The notes under the pieces are model-generated. The model was given only the letters and a program-made list of their open reading frames with translations. It had not been told where the DNA came from and did no database searches. A stretch of DNA of 64,000 nucleotides from Microcoleus sp. FACHB-68 (GTDB lineage Bacteria > Cyanobacteriota > Cyanobacteriia > Cyanobacteriales > Oscillatoriaceae): assembly GCF_014695715.1 (NCBI RefSeq), contig NZ_JACJOT010000001.1, positions 124,001-188,000 of the forward strand, read 5' to 3'. The position numbers and the translations under genes are program-made. Positions 34,513 to 44,008 of the stretch are shown here, piece after piece (the stretch's first letter is position 1; each line of letters starts with the position of its first letter).

Positions 34513-36462
34513 ATGACGCGGTATGCGTTGGTCGTTGGGATTACTGATTATGACGGCTTACCCAGCCTGACAAAGCCGATCCGGGATGCAGAAGCGGTTG
34601 CACAACGATTGGAAAAGCATGGGGATTTCCAAGTCGAACGCTTGCCAAAGCGCTGGAATCCGGAAAAAGAATGCTATGAAGTCGCACATGAGCGAGTCAC
34701 CGGCAAACAGTTGGGGCGCGGCCTGCTAGAATTTCTGCAAAAGCAAGCTGCAGGCAGTGATGCGCTGATTTACTTTAGCGGTCATGGCATCACGGTTTTT
34801 GACGAACTTGACCGGCAGAAAGGCTATCTCGCTGCCTCCGACTGCACGATCAAAATGGAAGGCAAGCAAATTGTCGCACAGCAACATGGCGTTGCCCTTG
34901 ACAGCCTTAATTATGTAATTTCTCAAGCCGATCTGAGTAGTTTAGTGGTTCTGCTCGATTGCTGCCATGCCGATTACTTTTTAGAAGGCGATTCGATTAG
35001 AAAAACCCTGAGTGTTTTTACTTATAAGCCAGATTGTCATTTAATTGCTGCTTGCCGTAGCTTTGCAAATGTCGATGTTGGGAGAAGCTACGGCAAGGGA
35101 TATAGCGCTTTTACCACTGCTTTGCTGGAAGGATTGCTGCCAGAGAATGCCGGCAGTGATGGACAAGTCAGTATTGATGAGCTGTTGACTTTGATTTCGC
35201 GCAAGCTGGAAGATATCAACCTGCATCGGGAAGACGGTGAGTATCAACAACCAATCCGCATGGGTTCGGGACGCTTATTGAGTTTAGTTAGCTACCCACC
35301 CAAGCAGACACCACCGGCTGCCGGTGAAACCTGTCCGTATCAAGGATTGCTGCCGTTTGATCGCACAAGTGCCGACTTCTTTTTCGGACGCCGGCAGGTG
35401 GTTCAAATGATTCGGCAAAAGCTGGAGTTTGCTAATTTTGTGCCGGTGATTGGAGCTGCCGGAAGTGGCAAATCTTCGGTGATTCAAGCCGGCTTGATTC
35501 CTTTATTAGAAGCAAGTAGCTGGCGAGTATTAGAAATGCTGCCGGGAAATGAGCCGGTAGCGGAATTAAAACGCACCTTTTGCCAATGGCTGCCGGCAAG
35601 CGATGCCGAAAAAGTTGATTCTCTAGTTGACAAAGCGCCCGATTTAGATTGGTTAATGAAACATCTGCCGGTTTCAGAACGGGTTTTATTAGTCATAGAT
35701 CGATTTGAAGAAGTGTTTACAGTTTGTTCTGAGCCGGCAACCCGCAATCGCTTCATTCAACTGTTAACTCAAGTTGCTGAAATTTCCTCCAGACAGCTTG
35801 CAATTGTGATTACGGTGCAGGCTGATTTTATCGCACTTTGCTTGCACGAACCCTCCCTAATTCAGCTTATACAAGATTGGGCTGTTTATATCCCGCCGTT
35901 AGTTGGAAAAGATTTAGAGCAAGCGATTGCAGCACCGGCAACCCTTCAAGGTTATGAGTTAGAACCAGGTTTACTAGAAACAATACTGCAAGATATTACG
36001 AAAGAGAAAAGCTATTTATCGCTATTGCAGTTCACCCTTACCCAACTTTGGAAAGAGCGAGATCAACAAACTCATCAGCTAACTTTAAACAAGTACCGAC
36101 AGTTAGGAGGTATTTTAGGAGCAATTGACCAATATGCTGAGCAATTCTATCAAAGCTTGACACAGCAGGAGCAAGATTGGCTCAAGCGAATTTTCTTGAA
36201 GTTAGTGTCTTTTGGGACAAATGTTAAGGATATACGGCAACGTCTCCCTAAATCTCAGTTATTAGAACTTGCCGATAACAATTCCGCCAGCCGGCAAATC
36301 ATCAGCGATCTACTTGATCGTTTGATTGAAGCAAACTTGCTAGTCATTAACGAAGACGAATGGGTTGATTTAGCTCATGAAGCCTTGATGGAAAGATGGA
36401 AACGCTTTGCCAAGTGGCGTTTAGAATCCTGGCGTCAGTTGCAATGTGAAGTGTTGAGTTAA
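34513..36462 (+). CDS. caspase-like (C14) protease fused to STAND-type NTPase, without C-terminal repeats
   Basis: Of these 649 residues, 1-255 form a metacaspase-like domain with His91 (IYFSGHG) and Cys151 (LLDCCHAD). Residues 275-620 form an nSTAND1-type ATPase starting CPYQGLLPFD, with Walker A IGAAGSGKSS (313-322) and Walker B VLLVIDRFEEVF, and ending in LAHEALMERWKRF. Proteins of this type usually continue with WD40 or TPR sensor repeats. This one stops 15-20 residues after the HEAL motif, so sensing must be done by another protein or by the NTPase itself. The start follows GAGGGG. Such proteins are candidates for conflict or programmed-death functions. The next gene encodes an unknown membrane protein on the same strand. 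Confidence 0.9.
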   Translation: MTRYALVVGITDYDGLPSLTKPIRDAEAVAQRLEKHGDFQVERLPKRWNPEKECYEVAHERVTGKQLGRGLLEFLQKQAAGSDALIYFSGHGITVFDELDRQKGYLAASDCTIKMEGKQIVAQQHGVALDSLNYVISQADLSSLVVLLDCCHADYFLEGDSIRKTLSVFTYKPDCHLIAACRSFANVDVGRSYGKGYSAFTTALLEGLLPENAGSDGQVSIDELLTLISRKLEDINLHREDGEYQQPIRMGSGRLLSLVSYPPKQTPPAAGETCPYQGLLPFDRTSADFFFGRRQVVQMIRQKLEFANFVPVIGAAGSGKSSVIQAGLIPLLEASSWRVLEMLPGNEPVAELKRTFCQWLPASDAEKVDSLVDKAPDLDWLMKHLPVSERVLLVIDRFEEVFTVCSEPATRNRFIQLLTQVAEISSRQLAIVITVQADFIALCLHEPSLIQLIQDWAVYIPPLVGKDLEQAIAAPATLQGYELEPGLLETILQDITKEKSYLSLLQFTLTQLWKERDQQTHQLTLNKYRQLGGILGAIDQYAEQFYQSLTQQEQDWLKRIFLKLVSFGTNVKDIRQRLPKSQLLELADNNSASRQIISDLLDRLIEANLLVINEDEWVDLAHEALMERWKRFAKWRLESWRQLQCEVLS

Positions 36463-36557
36463 GTTGCCGGCTAAAAAATTTTAGAGTATCCTTTTTTGCT
36501 TTAATTGAAAGGGAATAGCAATCGTCGTGTTTGTCAAACCTATTTAAGGTGGGAATT

Positions 36558-37631
36558 ATGGATTTTTCAGGGAATGCTATCTTTATTTACTTAGTTATTA
36601 CTCTTCTCGGTTTAATGGTGGGAACCGTTGGGTTTAACTATGTCAGAATATTTTTTAAGAAGTTAATCCAGGATGAAGTTAGAAAACAATCCCTTTTAGA
36701 AAATCAAATCAAAGCTGAAAAACTCAAGCAATTAGAGTCCAATCCTCCAGAATTATCTGCTGAAGTGCCGGCAGCCATTCCTGCAACCCTCCCACCTGTA
36801 GAAAGTTTTTCAGAAAGCAGCACAGACGCAGATTTAACCGGCAGCGTTACCGAATTAAACCCTAATTCTTTCGAGCCGGTAATTCCAAAACAGGTGAATT
36901 CAGAAACGCTTGCTCAAGAACAAAGGAATTTTTATAAACCTGAATTTGTTCCTCGGAAATCACCAATTAAAAAGTTGAGGCTAGGCAATTATAAATGGAA
37001 ACGGTTCGGCTTAGCAACCATCTTAGGATGTTTAATTTTTACCATCTTTTTATCGCCGGCTCTCAAATCTTTAAGTGAAAAACCTATGAGAGTTGTTGCT
37101 GCCGCAGATTCGATGTCTGTCAATATGCCAGAGGTTCCGAAACCGAAGCCGATAAAGCCAATTTTAAACCTAACAAACCTTAAAAACTTTTTAAAGCAAA
37201 AGAATTTGCAAGCAGCGGATCGAGAAACTTATGAATTGGTTTTGAAGCTAGCCGGAGAGAAATCACAATCACGAGGGTATATAGACTATACAGAAATCGA
37301 AAACTTACCCTGTAATGAATTAAGAAATATTGATAAGGTTTGGCGAGAATCCAGCGAGGGAAAACTAGGGTTTAGCGCCCAGCAAATTATTTATAAAAAG
37401 CAGAGACAAGATTGGCAAAAGATGTATAGCCAAGTTGGATGGGGAAACTTAAAAAATCAAAAATTTACAAGCTTGGTTGATAAAGAACTCAACTGGCAAA
37501 GCCGAAAACTGGAATACAAAAAGGGAATGCAACCAAACTTTAAAAATCCACCCATTGGACATCTTCCAGTGACCATTGGCTGGGTAAGAGGGAAAGAATT
37601 CCCACAATTTGCAGAATTGTGTGAATTTTAA
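36558..37631 (+). CDS. hypothetical two-helix membrane protein
   Basis: ATG 36558 follows AAGGTGG and is preferred over TTG 36531; 357 residues result. A first helix (AIFIYLVITLLGLMVGTVGF) is followed by a basic and coiled-coil stretch, a proline-rich linker, a second helix (FGLATILGCLIFTIFLSPAL) and a C-terminal domain of about 170 residues. That domain has a GYIDYTEIENLPCNELRN motif and aromatic-rich ends. No family is recognised. It lies 95 bases after the caspase-STAND gene on the same strand. It could be a membrane partner of that protein, but only position supports this. The tail has a conserved-looking GHLPVTIGWVRGKEFP. Confidence 0.6.
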   Translation: MDFSGNAIFIYLVITLLGLMVGTVGFNYVRIFFKKLIQDEVRKQSLLENQIKAEKLKQLESNPPELSAEVPAAIPATLPPVESFSESSTDADLTGSVTELNPNSFEPVIPKQVNSETLAQEQRNFYKPEFVPRKSPIKKLRLGNYKWKRFGLATILGCLIFTIFLSPALKSLSEKPMRVVAAADSMSVNMPEVPKPKPIKPILNLTNLKNFLKQKNLQAADRETYELVLKLAGEKSQSRGYIDYTEIENLPCNELRNIDKVWRESSEGKLGFSAQQIIYKKQRQDWQKMYSQVGWGNLKNQKFTSLVDKELNWQSRKLEYKKGMQPNFKNPPIGHLPVTIGWVRGKEFPQFAELCEF

Positions 37632-37683
37632 ACCGGCATCACAGAAACTCTTGCAAAATCCCATCCAAGATAATTCTATTAAC

Positions 37684-37775
37684 CACAGATAAACTATCTG
37701 CGGTCATCTGCTACCCAACAGCAGATATTCGCTAACATCTGCGTTTATCTGCGTTTATCTGCGGTTAAAAAAATC
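37684..37775. repeat. dispersed ATCTGCGTTTATCTGCGGTTAA repeat cluster
   Basis: Units of ATCTGCG(T/G)TTATCTGCGGTTAAAA and inverted CAGATAAACTATCTGCG pieces fill the interval between two genes that end here. Related copies lie near 2400-2455 (degenerate), 43935-43990 and 59297-59335. On the minus strand the unit gives AACCGCAGATAA, which supplies the last codons and stop of the gene at 37755. Confidence 0.75.
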
Positions 37776-37949
37776 CAAACTTTCAGAGTCAAAATAATCA
37801 ATAGCCAACAAATAGCATTCGTAAGTCCAAGCTAAAGCCAAAGCGGCAGGCCACACCGAAGCTGTAAACCGGCCTATCAGGGCGTAAATTAGGAACACTC
37901 CTGTGAGCCATAACCAAGGAATCGTTTTGATTGTTTGTGGTGAAGACAT
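37755..37949 (-). CDS. small hypothetical membrane protein (64 residues)
   Basis: The protein starts MSSPQTIKTIPWLWLTGVF and has one or two membrane helices (LIYALIGRFTASVWPAALAL, then WTYECYLLAIDYF). The final FNRR and stop come from the dispersed repeat at 37684-37775. It is divergent from the SLH-WD40 gene. No family name is known to me, but the transmembrane pattern and clean frame suggest a real gene. An upstream extension of the SLH gene would overlap it, which is one reason for the start chosen there. Confidence 0.55.
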   Translation of the reverse strand: MSSPQTIKTIPWLWLTGVFLIYALIGRFTASVWPAALALAWTYECYLLAIDYFDSESLDFFNRR

Positions 37950-38088
37950 ACCTGCATTTATTACCGGGTATGGGGTAAAAGCTGTTGGAAATAGTTCGTA
38001 TCATAACGATTTCGTAACAGCCGGCTTTAAAAACAAGCCATTAGTGATGATACAAAACCGTTGCATTCGATTTCGCACAACACTATTT

Positions 38089-39813
38089 ATGAAGTTGAGT
38101 AAATCGGCTTTTCTCCTAACCTTGAGCGTCACACCGGCACTGATCAGTGTCCCCACATCCGCTCAAACCAAATTTGCAGATATCCAAACTCACTGGGCAA
38201 AACCTTGTATTGAACAGCTAACAACTCAGCAGATCATTGCCGGCTACCCCGATGGCAGCTTTCGCCCTAACGAGCCGGTGACGAGAGCCGAGTTTGCTGC
38301 TCTAATTAATAAGGCATACTCAAATACTGCGCCGGTGCGCGATGCCAGTTCTTTTAATGATGTTAGTGCGAGTAACTGGGCTTACTCTGCAATTCGCCAA
38401 GCGTATCGAACCGGCTTTCTTTCTGGTTATCCCAATCAAGTATTCAATCCCAACCAAAACATTCCTCGCGTGCAAGTGTTAGTCGCACTGGCAAATGGAT
38501 TGAAATATCAGCCAAGCCGGTTTGCGCCTCTCACCTTAAATGCAACGTTTGAAGATAGCGCAGATATCCCCAGCTATGCTTTCAATGCTGTTGCTGCTGC
38601 CACTGAGAAGCGTCTTGCAGTGAATTATCCCAGTGTGCGCTCACTGAAGCCAAACCAGCAAGCCACTCGCGCAGATGTGGCAACGTTTTTGTGTCAAGCT
38701 TTAGCCGGCAACTCCCCGTCTACAGTGCCGGCACAGTATATTGCCCAGGCAGCCACAACCGAGGCGGGGAAAGCGTGGGATCAAGCAAAGCTGGCATATA
38801 CGCTGCCGGTGGATAGCACGATCTCCAACAATCTGTACACGGCAATAACCTCACTGGCTATTAGTCCGGACAACCAAATTTTGGCCATTGGCAGCCACAA
38901 CCATGAACGAGCTGGTGGTGGAGATGAGAGTACGCTTTCCCTGTGGGATTTGCAAACCGGCCAACTGGTGCGTACTTTGTTTAAAGGGGGAGCCGGCGAA
39001 TCATTTGGCCCGTCTTCTCAAGAGCCTGAAGCGGGCTTGACTGGCGATATTCTTTGGTCAATTGCCTTCAGTCCGGATGGCAAAACCGTCGCTGCCGGCT
39101 TGTCTAATAAAACAATTAAAATTTGGAACGTGCAAACCGGCGCAGAAGTGTCTACCCTCACCGGACACACCTACGCAGTTCGGACGATCGCTTTTAGTGC
39201 GGATGGCAAAACCCTTGCTAGCGGCAGTTCCGATAAAACCGTCAAACTATGGAACGTGCAAACCGGCCAACTTATCCGCACCTTGACGGGGCATTCAGGC
39301 ACAGTGATAGCGGTGAAGATATCGCCAGATGGTAAAACCGTTGCTAGTGGCAGTCAAGATAAAACCATTAAAGTATGGGATCTCGGAACCGGCCAAGCGC
39401 TTCGCACGTTAGATAATGGAGGGGCGGTGGGAACGCTTGCCTTCGTTGCCGGTGGCCAAACCCTCGCCAGCACTTGCGGTTATGACTGTCTCGCCCAAGC
39501 TGACGATCCAAAGAGTGTTCAAGCGTTAAGAATGTGGGATTTAAAGGCCGGTCGGGTTATTCCTTTGAGTAACGAGCCGGCTTACCAACGCGCTTGGATT
39601 TCCCAGTTGAGTCCAGATGGGCAGATCCTCGCCGGTTATGTTTATCTTCACCCGCCTGGGGGTGCCGGCAGAAATCAGGCGATTCTGTGGAGTTTGGCAA
39701 CAGGGCGAGTTCTACAAACGATTGAACCGGGTGGAGGGCCATTTGCATTTAGCCCGAACGGTGAGGTTTTTGTCAATACATTGTCAGGTAAAGGCGTTCA
39801 AGTTTGGCGTTAG
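38089..39813 (+). CDS. SLH-domain surface protein with WD40 repeats
   Basis: The frame opens at 37903, but ATG 38089 gives a signal peptide (KSAFLLTLSVTPALISVPTSAQ) and is used, giving 574 residues. Three S-layer homology units follow (IQTHWAKPCIEQL ... IAGYPDGSFRPN; WAYSAIRQAYRTGFLSGYPN; YAFNAVAAATEKRLAVNYPS), then at least five WD40 blades. The blades include IAFSPDGKTVAAGLSNKTIK and the paired SADGKTLASGSSDKTVKLW and SPDGKTVASGSQDKTIKVW. The SLH part anchors the protein to cell wall or S-layer, while the propeller would be outside the cytoplasm. The SLH half is a clear paralogue of the next gene. Binding partners are unknown. Confidence 0.9.
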   Translation: MKLSKSAFLLTLSVTPALISVPTSAQTKFADIQTHWAKPCIEQLTTQQIIAGYPDGSFRPNEPVTRAEFAALINKAYSNTAPVRDASSFNDVSASNWAYSAIRQAYRTGFLSGYPNQVFNPNQNIPRVQVLVALANGLKYQPSRFAPLTLNATFEDSADIPSYAFNAVAAATEKRLAVNYPSVRSLKPNQQATRADVATFLCQALAGNSPSTVPAQYIAQAATTEAGKAWDQAKLAYTLPVDSTISNNLYTAITSLAISPDNQILAIGSHNHERAGGGDESTLSLWDLQTGQLVRTLFKGGAGESFGPSSQEPEAGLTGDILWSIAFSPDGKTVAAGLSNKTIKIWNVQTGAEVSTLTGHTYAVRTIAFSADGKTLASGSSDKTVKLWNVQTGQLIRTLTGHSGTVIAVKISPDGKTVASGSQDKTIKVWDLGTGQALRTLDNGGAVGTLAFVAGGQTLASTCGYDCLAQADDPKSVQALRMWDLKAGRVIPLSNEPAYQRAWISQLSPDGQILAGYVYLHPPGGAGRNQAILWSLATGRVLQTIEPGGGPFAFSPNGEVFVNTLSGKGVQVWR

Positions 39814-39863
39814 GGGCGATAGCATTCGGGCGATGAATCTTTAGTTTAAGCCCTAAGCTTATT

Positions 39864-39892
39864 GGTTGGGTGTCGCTTTGCTCTACCCAACC
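39864..39892. repeat. GGTTGGGT...ACCCAACC palindrome
   Basis: Eight-base arms GGTTGGGT and ACCCAACC flank a 13-base loop between the two SLH genes. The same family occurs at 60742-60794. No T-run follows, so it is a dispersed repeat more than a terminator. Confidence 0.65.
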
Positions 39893-39968
39893 TACGTTCT
39901 TTGTTGAACAAGTGGTGAGCTTAACCAGAAATTTGGGATATTAACGAGAGGAGTTTGCAATTAACACG

Positions 39969-41813
39969 ATGTTTAACTTTCGGAAATGGTGGTTTGGATT
40001 TGCATTTTTGCTGGCTTTGTTTGTCACAGTTGCGGGACAGCAAATTCCTGCATTCGCTCAATCAAAGTTAAAAGATGTTCAAGGGCATTGGGCACAACCG
40101 TGTATTGAACAATTGTCACAAAAGCGGGTGATTAATGGTTATCCCGATGGCAGTTTTAAGCCAGATGCACCTGTAAACAGGGCTGAGTTTGCAGCAATGG
40201 TTGACACGGTTTTTCATAATGCAACGGCTATCAGAACCGGCTCTGAATTTGTGGATGTGCCGGCCAATCATTGGGCTGCCGGTGCGATTCGCAGCGCTTA
40301 CAAAACCGGCTTTCTTTCCGGTTATCCAGGTCAGATTTTTAAGCCGGCTGAAAATATTTCCCGTGTTCAAGCTTTAGTCGCTCTAGCAAGTGGCTTAAAA
40401 TATGCGCCGGCTCGGTCTACATCTGATACTTTGCAGGCAGCGTTTTCTGATGCTGCGGCAATTCCTGACTATGCCAAAACCGCCCTTGCTTCTGCAACAG
40501 AAAAACAGATTGTTGTCAACTATCCTGATGTTAAAAAACTTAACCCTAATCAGCTAGTAAGCCGAGCTGATGTGGCAAGCTTTTTATGTCAAGCAATGGG
40601 AATTTCAGGAGGAGTTCCTTCGCAGTATATCGCGCAGGCCGGTAGGCCAATTCCAGCCACTCCTGCTGGAGGCAGTTCAATTAATAGAAATGGAGAAATT
40701 CGAGGGGTTTGGCTGACGAATATTGACAGTGAAGTTCTATTTTCTCGCGCCAACCTTTCTAAAGCGGTGCAACGTCTTGCTCAGCTAAATTTTAACACAA
40801 TTTATCCTGTAGTTTGGAATTGGGGTTATACGCTTTACCCTAGCAAGGTTGCAGAAAAAGCCACCGGAAGCTCCATGAGGTTAGTGACGCCGTTAGAGGC
40901 ATCTCTTGACCCAAGTTGGGAGGTGAAAAAACGAGATATGCTCAAGGAAGTTATCGAACTAGGGCATCAAAAAAAATTAACCGTTATGCCTTGGTTTGAA
41001 TTTGGGTTTATGGCACCGGCAGATTCTGAATTAGCTAAACGCCATCCTGATTGGTTAACGAGCCGGCAGGACGGTTCTAAGACTTGGAAAGAAGGCATAC
41101 ATCAGCGGGTTTGGTTGAATCCTTTTCACCCAGAAGTTCAGAAATTTATCATCGATTTAGTTACGGAAATTGTCACCAATTACGATGTAGACGGAATTCA
41201 ATTTGACGACCATTTTGGATTGCCCAATGAATTTGGCTACGATGCTTATACAGTTGAGATGTACAAAAAAGAAATTGGTCAAGATCCTTCGACTGACCCT
41301 AAAGAAACTTTCTGGGTACGCTGGCGTGCTGATAAAATCAATGATTTTATGGGGCGGGTTTTTCAAGCTGTAAAAGCTCGGAAACAAAATTGTATTGTTT
41401 CTGTGTCTCCCAATCCTTTGCATTACGCTTTACCGGCTCATTTACAAGACTGGTTTACTTGGGAAAGAAAGGGATTCGTCGAAGAAATTGTTGTGCAAGT
41501 CTATCGAAACGACCTCGACCGATTTATTGCTGAATTAGATCGCGAAGAAATTCAGCTTGCGAATAGTCATGTACCCGTAGGAATTGGCATTTTAACAGGT
41601 CTTAAAGGCCGCGCAATTCCCCTTGAACAAATTCAAGCTCAAGTGAAGGCTGTTCGCGAACGCGGGTTAGCTGGAGTTTCGTTCTTTTTCTATGAAAGTT
41701 TGTCTAGTTGGGCAAAAGAAAAACCGGCTCAACGTGAGGCGGCTTTTAAACGGTTGTTCCGAACGCCGGTGCCACGTCCTAGTATGGTCGGAAGTGACAA
41801 ACCGGCAGTCTGA
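39969..41813 (+). CDS. SLH-domain protein with GHL10-type glycoside hydrolase domain
   Basis: This 614-residue protein has a signal peptide (FAFLLALFVTVAGQQIPAFAQS), then three SLH units (HWAQPCIEQL ... INGYPDGSFKPD and so on) very like the preceding protein. From about residue 235 a family-10-like hydrolase domain (GHL10, PF02638 type) follows: GEIRGVWLTNIDSEVLF, FNTIYPVVWNWGYTLYPS, KLTVMPWFEFGFM, VDGIQFDDHFGLPNEFGYD. The FDDHF acidic pair is the likely catalytic region. It should act on peptidoglycan-linked or surface polysaccharide outside the cell. A hairpin terminator follows the stop at once. Substrate is unknown. Confidence 0.9.
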   Translation: MFNFRKWWFGFAFLLALFVTVAGQQIPAFAQSKLKDVQGHWAQPCIEQLSQKRVINGYPDGSFKPDAPVNRAEFAAMVDTVFHNATAIRTGSEFVDVPANHWAAGAIRSAYKTGFLSGYPGQIFKPAENISRVQALVALASGLKYAPARSTSDTLQAAFSDAAAIPDYAKTALASATEKQIVVNYPDVKKLNPNQLVSRADVASFLCQAMGISGGVPSQYIAQAGRPIPATPAGGSSINRNGEIRGVWLTNIDSEVLFSRANLSKAVQRLAQLNFNTIYPVVWNWGYTLYPSKVAEKATGSSMRLVTPLEASLDPSWEVKKRDMLKEVIELGHQKKLTVMPWFEFGFMAPADSELAKRHPDWLTSRQDGSKTWKEGIHQRVWLNPFHPEVQKFIIDLVTEIVTNYDVDGIQFDDHFGLPNEFGYDAYTVEMYKKEIGQDPSTDPKETFWVRWRADKINDFMGRVFQAVKARKQNCIVSVSPNPLHYALPAHLQDWFTWERKGFVEEIVVQVYRNDLDRFIAELDREEIQLANSHVPVGIGILTGLKGRAIPLEQIQAQVKAVRERGLAGVSFFFYESLSSWAKEKPAQREAAFKRLFRTPVPRPSMVGSDKPAV

Positions 41814-41832
41814 GTTTTGAATTTTTAGTTTC

Positions 41833-41880
41833 TCTCGTCTCCTAGGGGCGATATAAAAAACGCCCCTAGAGATAACGAGA
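41833..41880. terminator. bidirectional hairpin between convergent SLH-hydrolase and oxidoreductase genes
   Basis: Inner 9-base arms CTAGGGGCG and CGCCCCTAG enclose ATATAAAAAA, and outer TCTCGT and ACGAGA arms also pair. It lies 20 bases after one stop and 14 bases from the other. Its symmetry and place between two gene ends indicate a shared terminator. Confidence 0.75.
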
Positions 41881-41893
41881 AATCGGCACTAAA

Positions 41894-43477
41894 TTAGGCA
41901 ACAACAGCGCCGCCGGTCACTAGCGATTCAAATTGCGCTAATAAAAATCCATCCTGAGGATTTGCTCTGCCATAAATTCGAGGAAGTTGACCTGTTTCAG
42001 CCAATACTTGCCTGACTTCTCGGTTAGAGACATCTGCCATATTTTTACCCGTGAGAAGGGCCTGAATTGCCGCAATTCCCACTCCTTGACCGACGGCTGC
42101 ATTAAATTCAACTATTCTGCCGGCAGAAGAAGAAAACCCTTCAAACCCCGAACCGGGACTGACAACTGCAAGGTTAGGAACATTTTTAATTAATGCGTGT
42201 CGGATGCCAATATTAAAGACGGGAGGTTTAAAAATCAAGCTGTTCGCCCATCCTTGAGATTTTGCTTTTTCACCCATTCCTTTAATGCCGCCGCGCACAT
42301 CAAAGTGATAAGCAAAGGAGGCCAAAGCTTCACTTTCTGGAACGCCACCCATGAGCATTTTTGCGCCGGTTAAGGGTTCTACAACTCCTGTGACATTGCC
42401 AGCGTGTCTGATGTAAAGTTCTGATGCAGGAGTAACAGAAGTCGCGCCCAAACTCTTCAGCCAAGTTGCGACAAAAGACATTTCTTCTAGCATTTTAGGC
42501 GTAGGTTTGCCGCCACTTCTGGCTAAGCTTTCTGCTTCACTGCCGGTGACGGCAAATAAAAGCGCATTCCAAGACAGTCTTTCACCGGGAAGGATGGCTA
42601 TATTTCCCTCGTCTAAAATAATCCCTGTGTCACTAAAAGATAACTTCGTTCCTCTGAATGAATGATAGGCTACAGAGAGCGCCGGCGAACGAACATCGAT
42701 ATAATCATGACCCCCCCAAAGTGTTCTAAGATTACCCCTAGGTTCGATCATTTCCAACCTGAGTTGTTCTGCTAGCTTGGCATTCATGCCGGCAGCGTGT
42801 AGGAGATATTTTTGAGCCTGGGTATCGCTACGATTGGTGAAGCGGTTGAGATAGGTATACTCGAGTTCTTTTAGCCTTCTAACACTAAGTCCTTGCGTTT
42901 CAAAAACTAGGCTAACTGGAAGTTCAGATTCAGGTAACCCAAATGTTTGAAATCCTTTCAGTTTTTTTACGCCGGCAACTTGAGCTAATTCCGCATTAAC
43001 GGTTGCATCAATGAATTGTTTTGCGGAATAGATCACTCCTCTAGAGGTCGTTATACTTGCTATCTTTTGGCCTTCTTTAGTGACTGCCTGAATTTCTACT
43101 TTACTGAGCAGATCCACTCCGGCTTGCAACAGCATTTCTTTCAGTGCTGCATTCGCTTTACGGGGGTCAAGCCCAATCGCTATTACACCTGATTTTTGCA
43201 AGAATTCTCTATAGAGTGCCGACGGTGAACCAAAGGTATCTAGACCTAAAGATTTTTGCAGATCTCGGCTCACCTGACTTCTATCTAAATAAGCAAGACC
43301 GCCTCTGACTAAATGGCCCCCAATTCCTTCTTGTAAGCTGCCTTTTGACATTAACAGAACTCGCGGATAGCGATTCGTTCTGCGACGGTATTCCCTGGCA
43401 GCCGCGACAAGAGCGAGAACCCCTGGAACTTCATCACCATAACCGATAATATCGTAAGACCGTACATCCCTGACCAT
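41894..43477 (-). CDS. FAD-dependent oxidoreductase (FAD_oxidored type)
   Basis: This 527-residue protein starts MVRDVRSYDIIGYGDEVPGV. This resembles a dinucleotide-binding opening, but the glycines are GYGDEVPG and not GxGxxG. A KGSLQEGIGGHLVRGGLAYLDRS block matches the FAD_oxidored family, as do AKQFIDATVNAELAQVAG and the C-terminal FAD-contacting SPGSGFEGFSSSAGRIVEFN. No signal peptide is seen. Family members oxidise diverse substrates. The reaction is unknown. The degenerate first glycine motif is worth checking. It is convergent with the SLH hydrolase gene. Confidence 0.78.
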   Translation of the reverse strand: MVRDVRSYDIIGYGDEVPGVLALVAAAREYRRRTNRYPRVLLMSKGSLQEGIGGHLVRGGLAYLDRSQVSRDLQKSLGLDTFGSPSALYREFLQKSGVIAIGLDPRKANAALKEMLLQAGVDLLSKVEIQAVTKEGQKIASITTSRGVIYSAKQFIDATVNAELAQVAGVKKLKGFQTFGLPESELPVSLVFETQGLSVRRLKELEYTYLNRFTNRSDTQAQKYLLHAAGMNAKLAEQLRLEMIEPRGNLRTLWGGHDYIDVRSPALSVAYHSFRGTKLSFSDTGIILDEGNIAILPGERLSWNALLFAVTGSEAESLARSGGKPTPKMLEEMSFVATWLKSLGATSVTPASELYIRHAGNVTGVVEPLTGAKMLMGGVPESEALASFAYHFDVRGGIKGMGEKAKSQGWANSLIFKPPVFNIGIRHALIKNVPNLAVVSPGSGFEGFSSSAGRIVEFNAAVGQGVGIAAIQALLTGKNMADVSNREVRQVLAETGQLPRIYGRANPQDGFLLAQFESLVTGGAVVA

Positions 43478-44008
43478 TGTTTAATAACCTCTCAAAAACT
43501 CTCAGTCCCTTCTAACACAAGTTATTACTATCCGGATCTTTTAATTAAATCTCCACGTATATTTACAATCCTGAGATACGTCATCTGTTCACGCATGGGT
43601 TTAGTGTGCTAATTGGGGTACTTTCCTAATATTTTTTGCTAAACCTAAACTTCAACGCTACAGATTAGAAGTACAATCTCGCATTAGCCGATTAAAATCC
43701 GTTGATTTAACGTTTAGTATAGGGTAAAGCAAGCTAATTCAAAAATTAAATTTTTACTAAGTTTTTATTGTCCACAGACAAACTTATCAGCAAAAATTAT
43801 GAATAAAATCACCTCAATTTTAAAAAAGATGGGCGACTGCCGGCAAACACAGCCGCCATCCCAATCACTCAGAAATTTTAACGCTAGAACTCTAGCAAAA
43901 ATCCAAAAGTTCTACAACCAAACGCATCAAACAGCAAACTTCATCTGTCTATGCCTAAGGGCACGCTGCGCTAGTATCTGTGGTTAAAAAATCTAAAAAA
44001 CCTCAAAC
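43478..44008. other. 531-base intergenic region, A/T-rich, with a dispersed repeat
   Basis: It lies between the start of the oxidoreductase gene and the end of the Calx-beta gene, both minus strand. No convincing gene is seen; a 62-codon plus-strand ORF at 43799-43987 ends in repeat DNA and looks like chance. A copy of the ATCTGTGGTTAAAAAATC repeat lies at about 43972-43992. The oxidoreductase promoter must be near 43490-43560. Confidence 0.5.

Noticed and set aside
43799-43987. 62-codon plus-strand ORF in the gap before the Calx-beta gene
   Set aside because: It has no Shine-Dalgarno sequence and random composition, and ends in dispersed-repeat DNA.
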